64,000 nt of DNA, from assembly GCF_007997015.1 (NCBI RefSeq), contig NZ_VOSM01000006.1, positions 1-64,000 on the forward strand. The letters are read 5' to 3'. The DNA comes from Lujinxingia vulgaris. Lineage in GTDB: Bacteria; Myxococcota_A; Bradymonadia; Bradymonadales; Bradymonadaceae. Of the stretch, positions 1 to 7,801 are shown in pieces. The notes beneath the pieces are model-generated. The model did not search any database. It was not told the origin of the DNA and saw nothing but the letters and a program-made list of their open reading frames with translations. The translations under genes were made by a program, and so were the position numbers. How positions within the stretch are numbered: the first letter of the stretch is position 1; each line of letters starts with the position of its first letter.

Positions 1-153
1 GCCGGACGCATCATGGCGGCGGTCGCCTCGCTTGGCGGCCACATCAAAAACAATGGCCCGGCGGGCTGGCAGGTGCTGGGCCGCGGCTGGGCTCATCTGC
101 TGGAGTTGGAGCAGGGGTTTTTGATCGCGAGGCAAATGATGGATGAGATGTGA
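1..153 (+). CDS. IS4-family transposase, C-terminal fragment (5' end outside window)
   Basis: Frame 1 is open from the window edge to TGA at 151-153 and gives 50 residues. The stretch GGHIKNNGPAGW followed by QVLGRGW resembles the C-terminus of IS4/Tn5-type DDE transposases, where a small Gly-rich turn is followed by a Trp-containing helix (family knowledge from memory). The catalytic DDE residues lie upstream, outside the window, so intactness cannot be judged. A repeat array starts 35 bp after the stop. No terminal inverted repeat was recognised. Confidence 0.6.
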   Translation, partial: AGRIMAAVASLGGHIKNNGPAGWQVLGRGWAHLLELEQGFLIARQMMDEM

Positions 154-187
154 TCAATCATGAGGAGGGGGTGATTGCGGCGTTGCG

Positions 188-485
188 GTGCCAGGCAGTC
201 GTGCAGATCGCTTTTGAGAGTGAAGATGCCGAGGTGCCAGGCCTTCGTGCAGATCGTCTTCGAAGGTGAAGATGTCGAGGTGCCAGGCCTTCGTGCAGAT
301 CGTCTTCGAAGGTGAAGATGTCGAGGTGCCAGGCCTTCGTGCAGATCGTCTTCGAAGGTGAAGATGTCGAGGTGCCAGGCCTTCGTGCAGATCGTCTTCG
401 AAGGTGAAGATGTCGAGGTGCCAGGCCTTCGTGCAGATCGTCTTCGAAGGTGAAGATGTCGAGGTGCCAGGCAGTCGTGCAGATT
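188..485 (+). repeat. GTGCCAGGC repeat array 1, 7 units, 46-bp period, intergenic
   Basis: Cores begin at 188, 234, 280, 326, 372, 418 and 464, exactly 46 bp apart. The five internal units are virtually identical (core, CTTCGTGCAGAT tail, filler with TCTTCGAAGGTGAAGATG). The first and last units carry CAGTCGTGCAGA instead. The array fills most of the 442-bp gap between the transposase fragment and hutI. Minus-strand open frames across it are just translated repeats. The period is not a multiple of 3, as expected for a non-coding copy. Confidence 0.95.
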
Positions 486-595
486 GGAGTTCGGGGCGAC
501 GCGTTGATTGAGTGTGGTATAGGGGAGGCGGTGAGAACTAGTGACGCGAGAGCGTTGTTTGCTGAGCTGAGTAGTTGCGACAGAGAGGAGTGACC

Positions 596-1879
596 ATGGG
601 ATACGCGATTCGGGCCAGACAGCTGTTGACGATGCCGCAGGAGGCGCCGCGGCTGGCGGAGTACGGGGATGGGGGGGAGGAGCGAGACGATGCGATTGTC
701 GGTTTGATCGAGGACGGTTGCGTGGTGGTGGAGGGAGAAGAGATCGCGTGGGTAGGGCCATGGGAGCAGCGGCCGAAGTCGGCGCGTCGCGGGGATATGG
801 ACGTCTTTGAGACGGCGGTGGCGATGCCGGGGTGGATTGATTGTCACACCCATGCGGTGTTTGCCGGGGAGCGCTCTCAGGAGTTTGCCTGGCGTAATGC
901 GGGCAAGCCTTATGTCGAGGTGCTGGAGGAGGGTGGGGGAATCTTGACGACGGTGGAGGCGGTGCGTCAGGCGTCGGGTCAGGAGCTGACCGATGCGCTG
1001 GTGCGGCGGGCGTTTTTGTCGGTGCGGCAGGGAGTGACGACGTTGGAGGTCAAGAGCGGGTACGGGCTCACGACGGCCGATGAGATCAAGAGTTTAAAGG
1101 CGGTGCAGCGGGCGCAGAAGGAGGTGCCGTGCGAGCTTGTGGGGTGTTTTCTGGGGGCGCATGCGGTGCCGGAGGAGTATCGGGATCGGCGAAAAGCGTA
1201 CGTTGACCTGGTGTGTGAGGAGATGATTCCGCAGGTGGCGAAGGGGGGATATGCGGCGTATTGCGATGTGTTCTGTGATCGGGGAGCGTTTGATGCGGAG
1301 GAGGCCGAGCGAATCTTAAGGTGTGGTCAGGAGCATGGGATGGTGGCTCGGATTCATGCCGATGAGATCACCGACGCGGGCGGGGCGATGGTGGCGGCGA
1401 AGGTCGGGGCGTCGAGTGCGGATCATCTGGAGTTTGTGAATCAGGAAGGCATCGAAGCGATGGCTGCGGCCGGGGTGGTGGGGGTGTTGATGCCGGCGGT
1501 GAACCTGTTTCTGGGGACGATCGATCACCTGGCACCGGCGCGAGATCTGTTGAATGCGGGCTGTGAGGTTGCACTGGCAACGGATTTTAATCCGGGAAGT
1601 GCGATGACGCAGGATCTGGGGACGATCTTGATGCTGGGGTGTACGCTTTACAAGTTGACACCTGGCGAGGCTCTGCGCTCCATCACTGCGGGAGCAGCCA
1701 GGGCGTTGAGGCGGACGGACATCGGGGGGCTTCGCGCCGGGGCGCGGGCCGATGTGGCGTGTTTTGATGTGCCGCATTACCGCTATCTGACCTACCACTT
1801 CGGGCAGACACATACCGAGGCGGTGATCTACCGCGGGAACTTCGTTTACTGGACCGAAGAGGCCGATGTGGAGGAGTAG
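596..1879 (+). CDS. hutI: Imidazolonepropionase (HutI)
   Basis: Hydrolyses 4-imidazolone-5-propanoate to N-formimino-L-glutamate in cytoplasmic histidine degradation. The 427-aa product has the usual length. It shows the amidohydrolase metal motif HTH (H84, H86) in DCHTHAVFAGER, then EVKSGYGLT, the HADEI metal/catalytic segment, SADHLEF and the late ATDFNPG aspartate motif. The start is ATG 596 because GAGAGGAG at 583-590 is well spaced; an upstream in-frame start at 575 lacks this. No other hut genes are visible, so the pathway is completed elsewhere. Its last 34 bp overlap the convergent RAYT-type gene, suggesting the latter was inserted or extended against hutI. The gene itself has no repeat insertions. 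Confidence 0.95.
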   Translation: MGYAIRARQLLTMPQEAPRLAEYGDGGEERDDAIVGLIEDGCVVVEGEEIAWVGPWEQRPKSARRGDMDVFETAVAMPGWIDCHTHAVFAGERSQEFAWRNAGKPYVEVLEEGGGILTTVEAVRQASGQELTDALVRRAFLSVRQGVTTLEVKSGYGLTTADEIKSLKAVQRAQKEVPCELVGCFLGAHAVPEEYRDRRKAYVDLVCEEMIPQVAKGGYAAYCDVFCDRGAFDAEEAERILRCGQEHGMVARIHADEITDAGGAMVAAKVGASSADHLEFVNQEGIEAMAAAGVVGVLMPAVNLFLGTIDHLAPARDLLNAGCEVALATDFNPGSAMTQDLGTILMLGCTLYKLTPGEALRSITAGAARALRRTDIGGLRAGARADVACFDVPHYRYLTYHFGQTHTEAVIYRGNFVYWTEEADVEE

Positions 1880-2811
1880 GGCGGGGTGATGTCCGGGGCG
1901 GAGGTCGTGCAGCTCCAGCCGGGGGGGATGGTGCCCGGGGGAAAGGTCGGCAGGTGGCCTTCGCGCCACAGGGCGTTTGCGGCGCGGTAGGCTTCGGTGA
2001 TCTCTCGGACGAGCTTGAGGTAGGTTCTGCGCCGGATCGGGCAGCGGGTGTGGCAGAGGGGGCGAGGGGAACGGGCAGGGTTTTTCGGGCGGTCGAAGGG
2101 GCTCTGGGAGCGCACGTTGACGGCGCCCAGGACCTGTTCGCCGCGCTCATTGCGGTCTTTGCTGAGTACGCGGGTGTGGGCGCTTAAGGAGCGCTTGAAG
2201 AGGCGTGTGCGCTGAGCCGGGGTGTGGTTTTCCAGAAAGGGCAGGGGGGCCAGGTGAAGCTCGATGTGGCGGTCTGCCTGGACTTCGTCGGCGGGGTTGT
2301 GGTTTTTGCGCCGGCGCATGGAGCGCAGTTTTTCGCGGTCTGTCCACACCGCCTGGATGGGGGCGTTGTCCAGGTGGGCCTGGTAGGAGGACTCGCCGGG
2401 CCAGAAGCGCACGTGGGAGACCAGGACGGCATCGACGGGGTTGGTCATGGTGTAGCGCCATTTTTGCATCATGGCGGAGTCGTCGAGCATGGGCTCGGCG
2501 CTGTAGCGGCGCGCGAAGAGGGAGCCTGTTCGGCCGAGAAGTTTGTTGACGTCGTGGGCTAGGTGACACTGGAAGTAGCCCATGAACTGATGGAGGTTCT
2601 CACGGGGGGCGCGTACGGCCAGGTGGAAGTGGTTGCTCATGAAGAGAAAGAAGAAGATGTCGACGTTGTAGCGTTTGGCCGCGCGGGCCAGCCAGCCCAG
2701 GATCAGGGCGTTGACCTCGGGGGTGGGGGTGAGCAGGAAGCGGTCCTGGAAGCAGCGGTTGGTGACGAAATAGCAGTAGTCGGGGTTTTGGATTCGAAGA
2801 GGGCGTCCCAT
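1846..2811 (-). CDS. Y1/HUH transposase of the REP-associated (RAYT/TnpA-REP) type
   Basis: Predicted single-strand DNA endonuclease related to IS200/IS605 TnpA. The 321-aa protein starts MGRPLRIQNPDYCYFVTNRC. It has the HUH motif at H61-x-H63 (MSNHFHLAVRAP), the segment GSLFARRYS near 97-104, and WRYTMTNPVDAVL, where Y120 aligns with the catalytic Tyr of the usual RYIHLNP motif. The C-terminal part (about 160-321) is Arg-rich with LVREITEAYR and FPPGTIPPGW. No second transposon gene or IS ends were seen, as is typical of domesticated RAYTs. Such proteins act on short palindromic repeats. A six-unit GCCTGGCAC array begins about 155 bp upstream of its start. Frame and motifs look intact. The role with this window's repeats is inference. 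Confidence 0.85.
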   Translation of the reverse strand: MGRPLRIQNPDYCYFVTNRCFQDRFLLTPTPEVNALILGWLARAAKRYNVDIFFFLFMSNHFHLAVRAPRENLHQFMGYFQCHLAHDVNKLLGRTGSLFARRYSAEPMLDDSAMMQKWRYTMTNPVDAVLVSHVRFWPGESSYQAHLDNAPIQAVWTDREKLRSMRRRKNHNPADEVQADRHIELHLAPLPFLENHTPAQRTRLFKRSLSAHTRVLSKDRNERGEQVLGAVNVRSQSPFDRPKNPARSPRPLCHTRCPIRRRTYLKLVREITEAYRAANALWREGHLPTFPPGTIPPGWSCTTSAPDITPPYSSTSASSVQ

Positions 2812-2965
2812 GTCTGTCTCGGGGTTCTGGTTCGGTAGGAGATGAGAGACGTCGTAGGACTATTATCGTGTGGGTTGATGTAGGTTTGCGTCGGGGTGTG
2901 GATTTTTTTGGGAAAAGGGGGGCAGGTTAGTTTTCGACGTGGCGGATGATGTGTTCGATCCAGGA

Positions 2966-3148
2966 GCCTGGCACCGTGACGGGTGTACTGTCTGACAGCC
3001 TGGCACGGTGACGGGTGTTCTGTCTGATAGCCTGGCACCGGGACGGGTGTACTGTCTGACAGCCTGGCACCGGGATGGGTGTGGGTGTACTGTCTGACAG
3101 CCTGGCACCGTGACGGGTGTACTGTCTGACAGCCTGGCACCGTGACGG
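2966..3148. repeat. Repeat array 2, 6 units, 32-bp period, upstream of RAYT-type gene
   Basis: GCCTGGCAC cores begin at 2966, 2998, 3030, 3062, 3100 and 3132; one interval is 38 bp because of an extra GTGGGT. Filler is CGTGACGGGTGTACTGTCTGACA with small changes. The core centre is T where most other arrays have A. The array lies in the 344-bp gap between the RAYT-type start (2811) and the lipoprotein stop (3156). The rest of the gap (2812-2965) has no recognisable feature beyond what must be the RAYT promoter. Confidence 0.93.
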
Positions 3149-3155
3149 GCAAGGG

Positions 3156-4190
3156 TTAGGGGAGGATCAGGTGGAGTTGTTCGGTATGTTCGGGGAGGGG
3201 GAAAGCCGGGGCTGAGGTTGTGAGCTCCGCAGAGGAGATACTCTCCAAGAAGTGGGTGAGGTGCGGGGTCTGGGGGCAGGTGGTGGTGCCCGTACAGAGG
3301 ATGGCGAGGTGAATCCCCCGGGAGGGAGTGGCTTCGATGGTGGCGATGAGGAGGCGCGCGGACTGGGGGGGACGATTTGCTCGCGGGGCGGACGTGGTGG
3401 AACTTTCCGCTGCGGATGAGAGCTCGTTGAGGGTGGTGAGCGTCTCGTTAAGAACATCTTCGGGGATGATATCTGCGGGGAGGTTCGAGGTGAGTTGAGA
3501 GGAGAGGGTGGAGAGGCTCTGAGGGGTCAGGCCGGCGGGGAGGCTGGGTTGGGAGGCCCAGATGCCGGTGTAGTGTGCCAGGCGCAGGTGGGTTCCGGCA
3601 GGGTTTTGGCCGAGGGTGCGCCAGCCGGAGAAGGTGTCGGGTGCCGGGGTGAAGCCGAATCCGCGGCCGCCGGTCAGAGAGGTTTGCAGCGACTGCAACT
3701 CCGTGGCGAGTTGGGAGAGGTTTCGGGTAAGCGCCGTCAGAGAGAGAGGAGACGTGTCGGGGAGGATCTCACTGATAAAGGTCTGGAGGGCCCGGGAGGG
3801 GTGTTGTGGGCGGGTGGGGGCGTAGGGTTGCGCGAGGATGAGGATGTCCGGGTGTGAGGTGTCGGGCTGATGGGAGATCAGCGTGAGGCCGGTACGCTGA
3901 GACCAGTTCCAGTCGGGGGTGTGGGGGATTTCGCCCGAGAGTGAGGCGCCAAGGGGGATGCGGATACGCGAGTGGGCGGCGGGAGATGGAGCGGGGGAGT
4001 CTGCCAGCTGCCGGAAGCGCTCCTCGCTGGTGGCGAGGTTCGCCTGGGGAGATGCGGTGGTGTCGGCCTGAGGGAAGATTTGAGAGAGGTCGAGTCGGGG
4101 GGCGGGAAGTTGCCGGGGGCCCTCGGGTGGCGAGCAGGCGATGAGGCAGAGCGCGGCAGAGAAGACGGGGAGTAGAAGGAAGGTCTTCAT
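3156..4190 (-). CDS. Lipoprotein of unknown function, last gene of tubulin-like operon
   Basis: 344 aa. The N-terminus MKTFLLLPVFSAALCLIAC is a lipoprotein signal peptide with Cys19 in a good lipobox, so the protein should be anchored in the inner or outer membrane facing the periplasm. The mature part is rich in Ser, Thr, Pro and Leu with no recognised domain. Its start overlaps the stop of the 1204-aa ATPase gene by 4 bp (ATGA), indicating translational coupling and a shared function at the envelope. It contains no repeat insertions, but its stop lies just beyond array 2. The function is not known to me. Confidence 0.8.
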   Translation of the reverse strand: MKTFLLLPVFSAALCLIACSPPEGPRQLPAPRLDLSQIFPQADTTASPQANLATSEERFRQLADSPAPSPAAHSRIRIPLGASLSGEIPHTPDWNWSQRTGLTLISHQPDTSHPDILILAQPYAPTRPQHPSRALQTFISEILPDTSPLSLTALTRNLSQLATELQSLQTSLTGGRGFGFTPAPDTFSGWRTLGQNPAGTHLRLAHYTGIWASQPSLPAGLTPQSLSTLSSQLTSNLPADIIPEDVLNETLTTLNELSSAAESSTTSAPRANRPPQSARLLIATIEATPSRGIHLAILCTGTTTCPQTPHLTHFLESISSAELTTSAPAFPLPEHTEQLHLILP

Positions 4191-7100
4191 GAGTGAGCCC
4201 CGTGGTGGTTGTCGAGGTGGATGTGGTTTTCAAGCCAATGCAGCGCGCCTTGAAGGGCCAGGGAGGCGTCTTCATCGGTGAGGGGGGCGTCCCAGTCGTC
4301 GTGGGCGTTGAGAAGGGGGTGAGGGGAGGAGAGGTTGGCGAGGAGCGTCCAGGCCAGGCGTAGCAAGAGGGAGATGCCATCGCGTTCGATCGATTGGCTG
4401 GCACCGTTGCCATCGCTGTGAAGATCGATGAAGAAGATCGCATCGGTGCTGGCGAGGAGGCGGTCGTGGGGGATGTCGCTTTCGGGGGTGTCGTCGGCGA
4501 TGCTCAGTGATGTGGCGATGGCGCTGTCGGCGCCGCGGTAGACCAGCGGGATGATCACGCGCAGGGCTGCAGCGAGCATGCGCGCGGAGGCCAGGGTCAG
4601 GGAGGCATCAGGCTCAAGGTTGGGGAAGATGCCGAGCGCGCGGGTGCGCATTCTGGGGGGCTGCTCGTCGTCGGTGCGCTGGTAGATGCGCTCGCGGATA
4701 CTCGCGGAGTCGGGTGCCAGGCGACGGGTTGCGCGGTGGTGGAGTCGGCATTGCACCGGGAAGTGTGCCAGGCCAACCGGCAACTCGCCGAGGAAATGTC
4801 GTTCGGGGGTGATGCTATCGTGGGGGGCGGCGACAAGATCGACGTGAATGCGTCGGATGGGGGCGGTGCGGTCGTCGCCGAGGAAGGGCTCGACGATGAC
4901 GTCGCCGACGTTGAAGGCGCCCTGAGCGGCCTGGTCGTCGGCGTAGGTGACGACGATGTGGCGTCCGTGCACCGAGTCGAAGATGCGGCCCGGGTAGTAG
5001 AGGAAGCGGGCGCTGTGGGCGTCGATGCGGCCGAGTTCGATGAGGGTGGTGCGCTCGCGCAGGCAGACGTGCTGGGGGGAGGCGACTTCGACCTGGGTGA
5101 CGGGGGCAGGAAGGGAGGCGTCGGTGGTGGCGTGCTCCGGGTTGATGGAGGATTCCAGGGCGCGGACGTAGAGCTTCTCTTCGTAGGTGCGGGTGGTCTG
5201 GGAGATGGAGGTGCGGGGGTCGAGCAGAAGTTCGCCGCGTCGGGCCAGGGTGCGGAGCGTGGGGGCGATGTCGTTGCCGAAGACGTCGAGGAGGGAGGCG
5301 ACTTCGGTGGTGTGCTGGGTGAGCTCGCTGGCGAGGTGACGACGGGTGAGTTCGCCGGCGGGGGGGCGCAAGAAGGGGCGAGGAAGGGAGGCGAGAGTGT
5401 GGGGGGCGATACGCGGTGCGGGGCGATCGAGGTGTTCGAGATCGGGTGCCAGGCGATCGGACGGGGGGAGATGATCGAGTGCCAGGCGTTCGATCGGATC
5501 GATGATGGTGATCAGGGCGACGGGGTTGGTCGGGGAGGATACGTCGTTGTTTTGGTCGATGCCGTCGGTGGGGGCGGGCTCGGGGAGATGTTTTGGCTCC
5601 AGGAGGGCACCGGCGCGCTGTAGTGCGTTGAGCTGGCGCGTGACGCTGGTGGCGTGGCCTTCGATGAAGACAACGCGGGCGTGGAGGGGATCGTCGACGT
5701 GGTGCAGGGGTTCTTCGCGCAGCGGTAGGGTGGCGCGGCCGAGGTGCGTGCGATCATCTCCGGCCGAGCGCCAGTGCCAGGGCACCGCGCAGGTTTCGCA
5801 GGCCTCAATGATGTCGAAGGCGGAGAGCGGCGCGCCCTCGGGGGTGGTGAAGGTGTCAAGGTCGTAGATGAGGTGCTGATCGGGAGAAGATGTGGGGTTG
5901 GGCGATGTTTCTGATGCATCGGTGCCAGGCATTGAGGCGTTTTGGTTTTTGGGGTGAAGCGTGAAGATGCGCGGGGCGGCGTCGACACCGCAGAGGGCGC
6001 GGGCGAAGGTGGGGAGGTTGTCCATGGTTTCTGTGGCGAGCATCAGAAAGATCGGTGCCAGGTCTTCGCCGATGTCGTCGGTCTGGCGCAGGGCGCGCAG
6101 GCGCAGGTCGAGGCGGCGCATGACGAGCTGGGTGTGCACTTCGATCGGGCCGCAGAAGGCGTGGAGGTCGTCGACGACAATGAGCCCCAGGTTTGTGAGC
6201 AGGGGGCGGAAGGTGTCGACGTCGGCCAGGATGGCGGTGGTGAGCTCGTGGAGATCGCAGACGAGCACGTCGGGGATGATGCCTGTGGCGAGGTCCTCGA
6301 CGAGGTGGCTGTCGATGCGTCGGGTGCGCAGGTTCCAGCGCAGGGTGGAGGGGGTGAGCAGGTTGCGCAGATGCTCGGCGGTGTGGTGAGCGCGCTCGTC
6401 GTCGCGCACGATGAAGAGGGTGCTGCGGGTGTGGGTCAGTGCGGTGTTGAGGGCGGCAAGCATGCCGAGGGTGGACTTTCCGGCGCCTTCGGGGGCGATG
6501 ACGAGTTGGTTGCGGTGTCGCAGCCTGGAGCCGCTGGCATTGGAGCGCTGTCCCAGGGCTAAGGTGCGGGTGTCGGCCGGGGGGGCGAGGTGCACAAAAG
6601 AGCTGTGGGAGAGGTGAGTGAGGACGTCGTGTTGCATCGAGGTGAGGCGGGCCGGCGCGGGCAGAAGCTCGGTGAGCAGCGGGGAGATCAGGGCGTCGGC
6701 GTCTTTGGAGATGGGGCGGAAGTCGAGCTGGGGCAGGGGACGCGGAGGCTGGGCCAGGGGCGGTCGGCTTAAGCCCCGGGTGGTCTGCAGGTGGTCGAGG
6801 ACATCGAGCCAGTCGGCCTGCGGGGCGGCTTCGGGAGCCCTGGTTTCGGTGTCTTCGGCGAGCGTGGCGGGGCGGTAGAGGCCTTTGAGGGTGAGGTGAA
6901 GACTCCAGGATGTCAGCGCGACCAGTGCCAGGGCAAAGGACGAGGGATTGACGCGGTAGGGCTCTGCGGCCAGGGCGGTGAAGGAGAGAAAGAGGAGCGG
7001 GGCTGCGGCCAGGGGAAGCCAGCGGGCCCAGGTTTTGAAGGAGGAATCCAGGTCATGAAGCGATGAGGCTGCGAAGTAGGTGCGCCAGGATGTAAGGGTG

Positions 7101-7801
7101 CCAGGCGACCGGACATGGTCGATGAGGTTGATGCCCAGATCGTTCCAGTGGGTCAGACGGACGATGCGGGCGCAGGTCCACCAGAGGAAGAGCCAGAAGC
7201 TTGTGGTGAGCAGGGTGGCGAGCCAGGGGTAGGTGTCCAGTGGCAGGAAAGGAGCGAGCTCGGGGCGGTGACCGATGGCGAGGTAGGTCCAGAGGGGGAA
7301 GTGCGCGGGGACGTCGAGTTGCCAGCGCAAGAGCGGGGTCAGGCCGAGCGAGAGGACGAAGATGGCGGCAGTGATGAGCATCGCCCAGAGGTAGCTCGGG
7401 CCCAAGGTGGGGACGAGGATCGGTGGGGGCTCGGGGGCCGGGGTGGTTTTGGTGTCGGGTTTGGAGCGGAAGAGGTTGAAGAGGGCGCGGAGCATGCGTG
7501 CGGGCAGGGTGATGATCCAGATAAAGGCGCGCAGGGCGATGCCGGGCAGGGTGTAGCGAAGCTCGAGGAGGAGCGGGTTGATGCGGGTGTCGGGGTCGCG
7601 GTCCAGGGTGCGGTTGAGCTCGGATTGCATCGAGCGCGCGGTGGCGAAGAGCGTGACCAGCAGCGTGATGAGTAGGAAGGCGACCTGGAGTGGTGAGGAT
7701 GTAGAGAGGGCATCCAGGGAGAAAGCGAGGGTGCGCCAGACCAGTTCGTTGAGCAGGGAGAGCAGGAGGCGGAGGTCGGTGAGGAGAGCGATGATGGTCA
7801 T
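4187..7801 (-). CDS. Membrane-anchored SF2 (MrfA/YprA-like) helicase-type ATPase
   Basis: 1204 aa. The first ~330 residues hold several hydrophobic segments (around 40-55, 85-100, 135-155, 195-215, 265-280 and 290-310). A P-loop follows, APEGAGKST near 435-445, then VVDDLHAF (Walker B/DExH-like) near 540 with a downstream RRLDLRLRAL helix. That order resembles the DExH...RRLRR segment of MrfA/YprA helicases. Near 965-985 SARFLYYPGRIF recalls the SAP..HPGAIY strand of that family, and near 1118-1130 FFIDLHSDGNG recalls its C-terminal YDGYPGG block. The zinc-binding cysteines of that block are not evident. A membrane-embedded helicase-like protein is unusual; it may be a remodelling ATPase rather than a DNA repair enzyme. 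The start ATG overlaps the upstream stop by 4 bp. Family assignment is from motif memory, not a search. Confidence 0.65.
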   Translation of the reverse strand: MTIIALLTDLRLLLSLLNELVWRTLAFSLDALSTSSPLQVAFLLITLLVTLFATARSMQSELNRTLDRDPDTRINPLLLELRYTLPGIALRAFIWIITLPARMLRALFNLFRSKPDTKTTPAPEPPPILVPTLGPSYLWAMLITAAIFVLSLGLTPLLRWQLDVPAHFPLWTYLAIGHRPELAPFLPLDTYPWLATLLTTSFWLFLWWTCARIVRLTHWNDLGINLIDHVRSPGTLTSWRTYFAASSLHDLDSSFKTWARWLPLAAAPLLFLSFTALAAEPYRVNPSSFALALVALTSWSLHLTLKGLYRPATLAEDTETRAPEAAPQADWLDVLDHLQTTRGLSRPPLAQPPRPLPQLDFRPISKDADALISPLLTELLPAPARLTSMQHDVLTHLSHSSFVHLAPPADTRTLALGQRSNASGSRLRHRNQLVIAPEGAGKSTLGMLAALNTALTHTRSTLFIVRDDERAHHTAEHLRNLLTPSTLRWNLRTRRIDSHLVEDLATGIIPDVLVCDLHELTTAILADVDTFRPLLTNLGLIVVDDLHAFCGPIEVHTQLVMRRLDLRLRALRQTDDIGEDLAPIFLMLATETMDNLPTFARALCGVDAAPRIFTLHPKNQNASMPGTDASETSPNPTSSPDQHLIYDLDTFTTPEGAPLSAFDIIEACETCAVPWHWRSAGDDRTHLGRATLPLREEPLHHVDDPLHARVVFIEGHATSVTRQLNALQRAGALLEPKHLPEPAPTDGIDQNNDVSSPTNPVALITIIDPIERLALDHLPPSDRLAPDLEHLDRPAPRIAPHTLASLPRPFLRPPAGELTRRHLASELTQHTTEVASLLDVFGNDIAPTLRTLARRGELLLDPRTSISQTTRTYEEKLYVRALESSINPEHATTDASLPAPVTQVEVASPQHVCLRERTTLIELGRIDAHSARFLYYPGRIFDSVHGRHIVVTYADDQAAQGAFNVGDVIVEPFLGDDRTAPIRRIHVDLVAAPHDSITPERHFLGELPVGLAHFPVQCRLHHRATRRLAPDSASIRERIYQRTDDEQPPRMRTRALGIFPNLEPDASLTLASARMLAAALRVIIPLVYRGADSAIATSLSIADDTPESDIPHDRLLASTDAIFFIDLHSDGNGASQSIERDGISLLLRLAWTLLANLSSPHPLLNAHDDWDAPLTDEDASLALQGALHWLENHIHLDNHHGAHS

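Noticed and set aside
93-853. Two overlapping minus-strand frames before hutI
   Set aside because: Both are translations of array 1 and the antisense of the hutI start; they have no conserved sequence.
4700-5500. Single GTGCCAGGC occurrences inside the membrane ATPase gene (for example near 4708, 5444, 5479)
   Set aside because: Isolated 9-mers can arise from common codons for Leu-Ala or Pro-Gly in GC-rich DNA and lack the regular tail and period, so they were not called as units, although some may be real single elements.
4736-5623. Long open frame antisense to the membrane ATPase gene (one of many such, also at 12661-14526, 31475-33361 and 42667-44070)
   Set aside because: These are shadows caused by GC-rich codon bias opposite real genes: composition is Gly/Val/Glu- or Arg-rich, no motifs, and the opposite strand carries recognisable conserved motifs.
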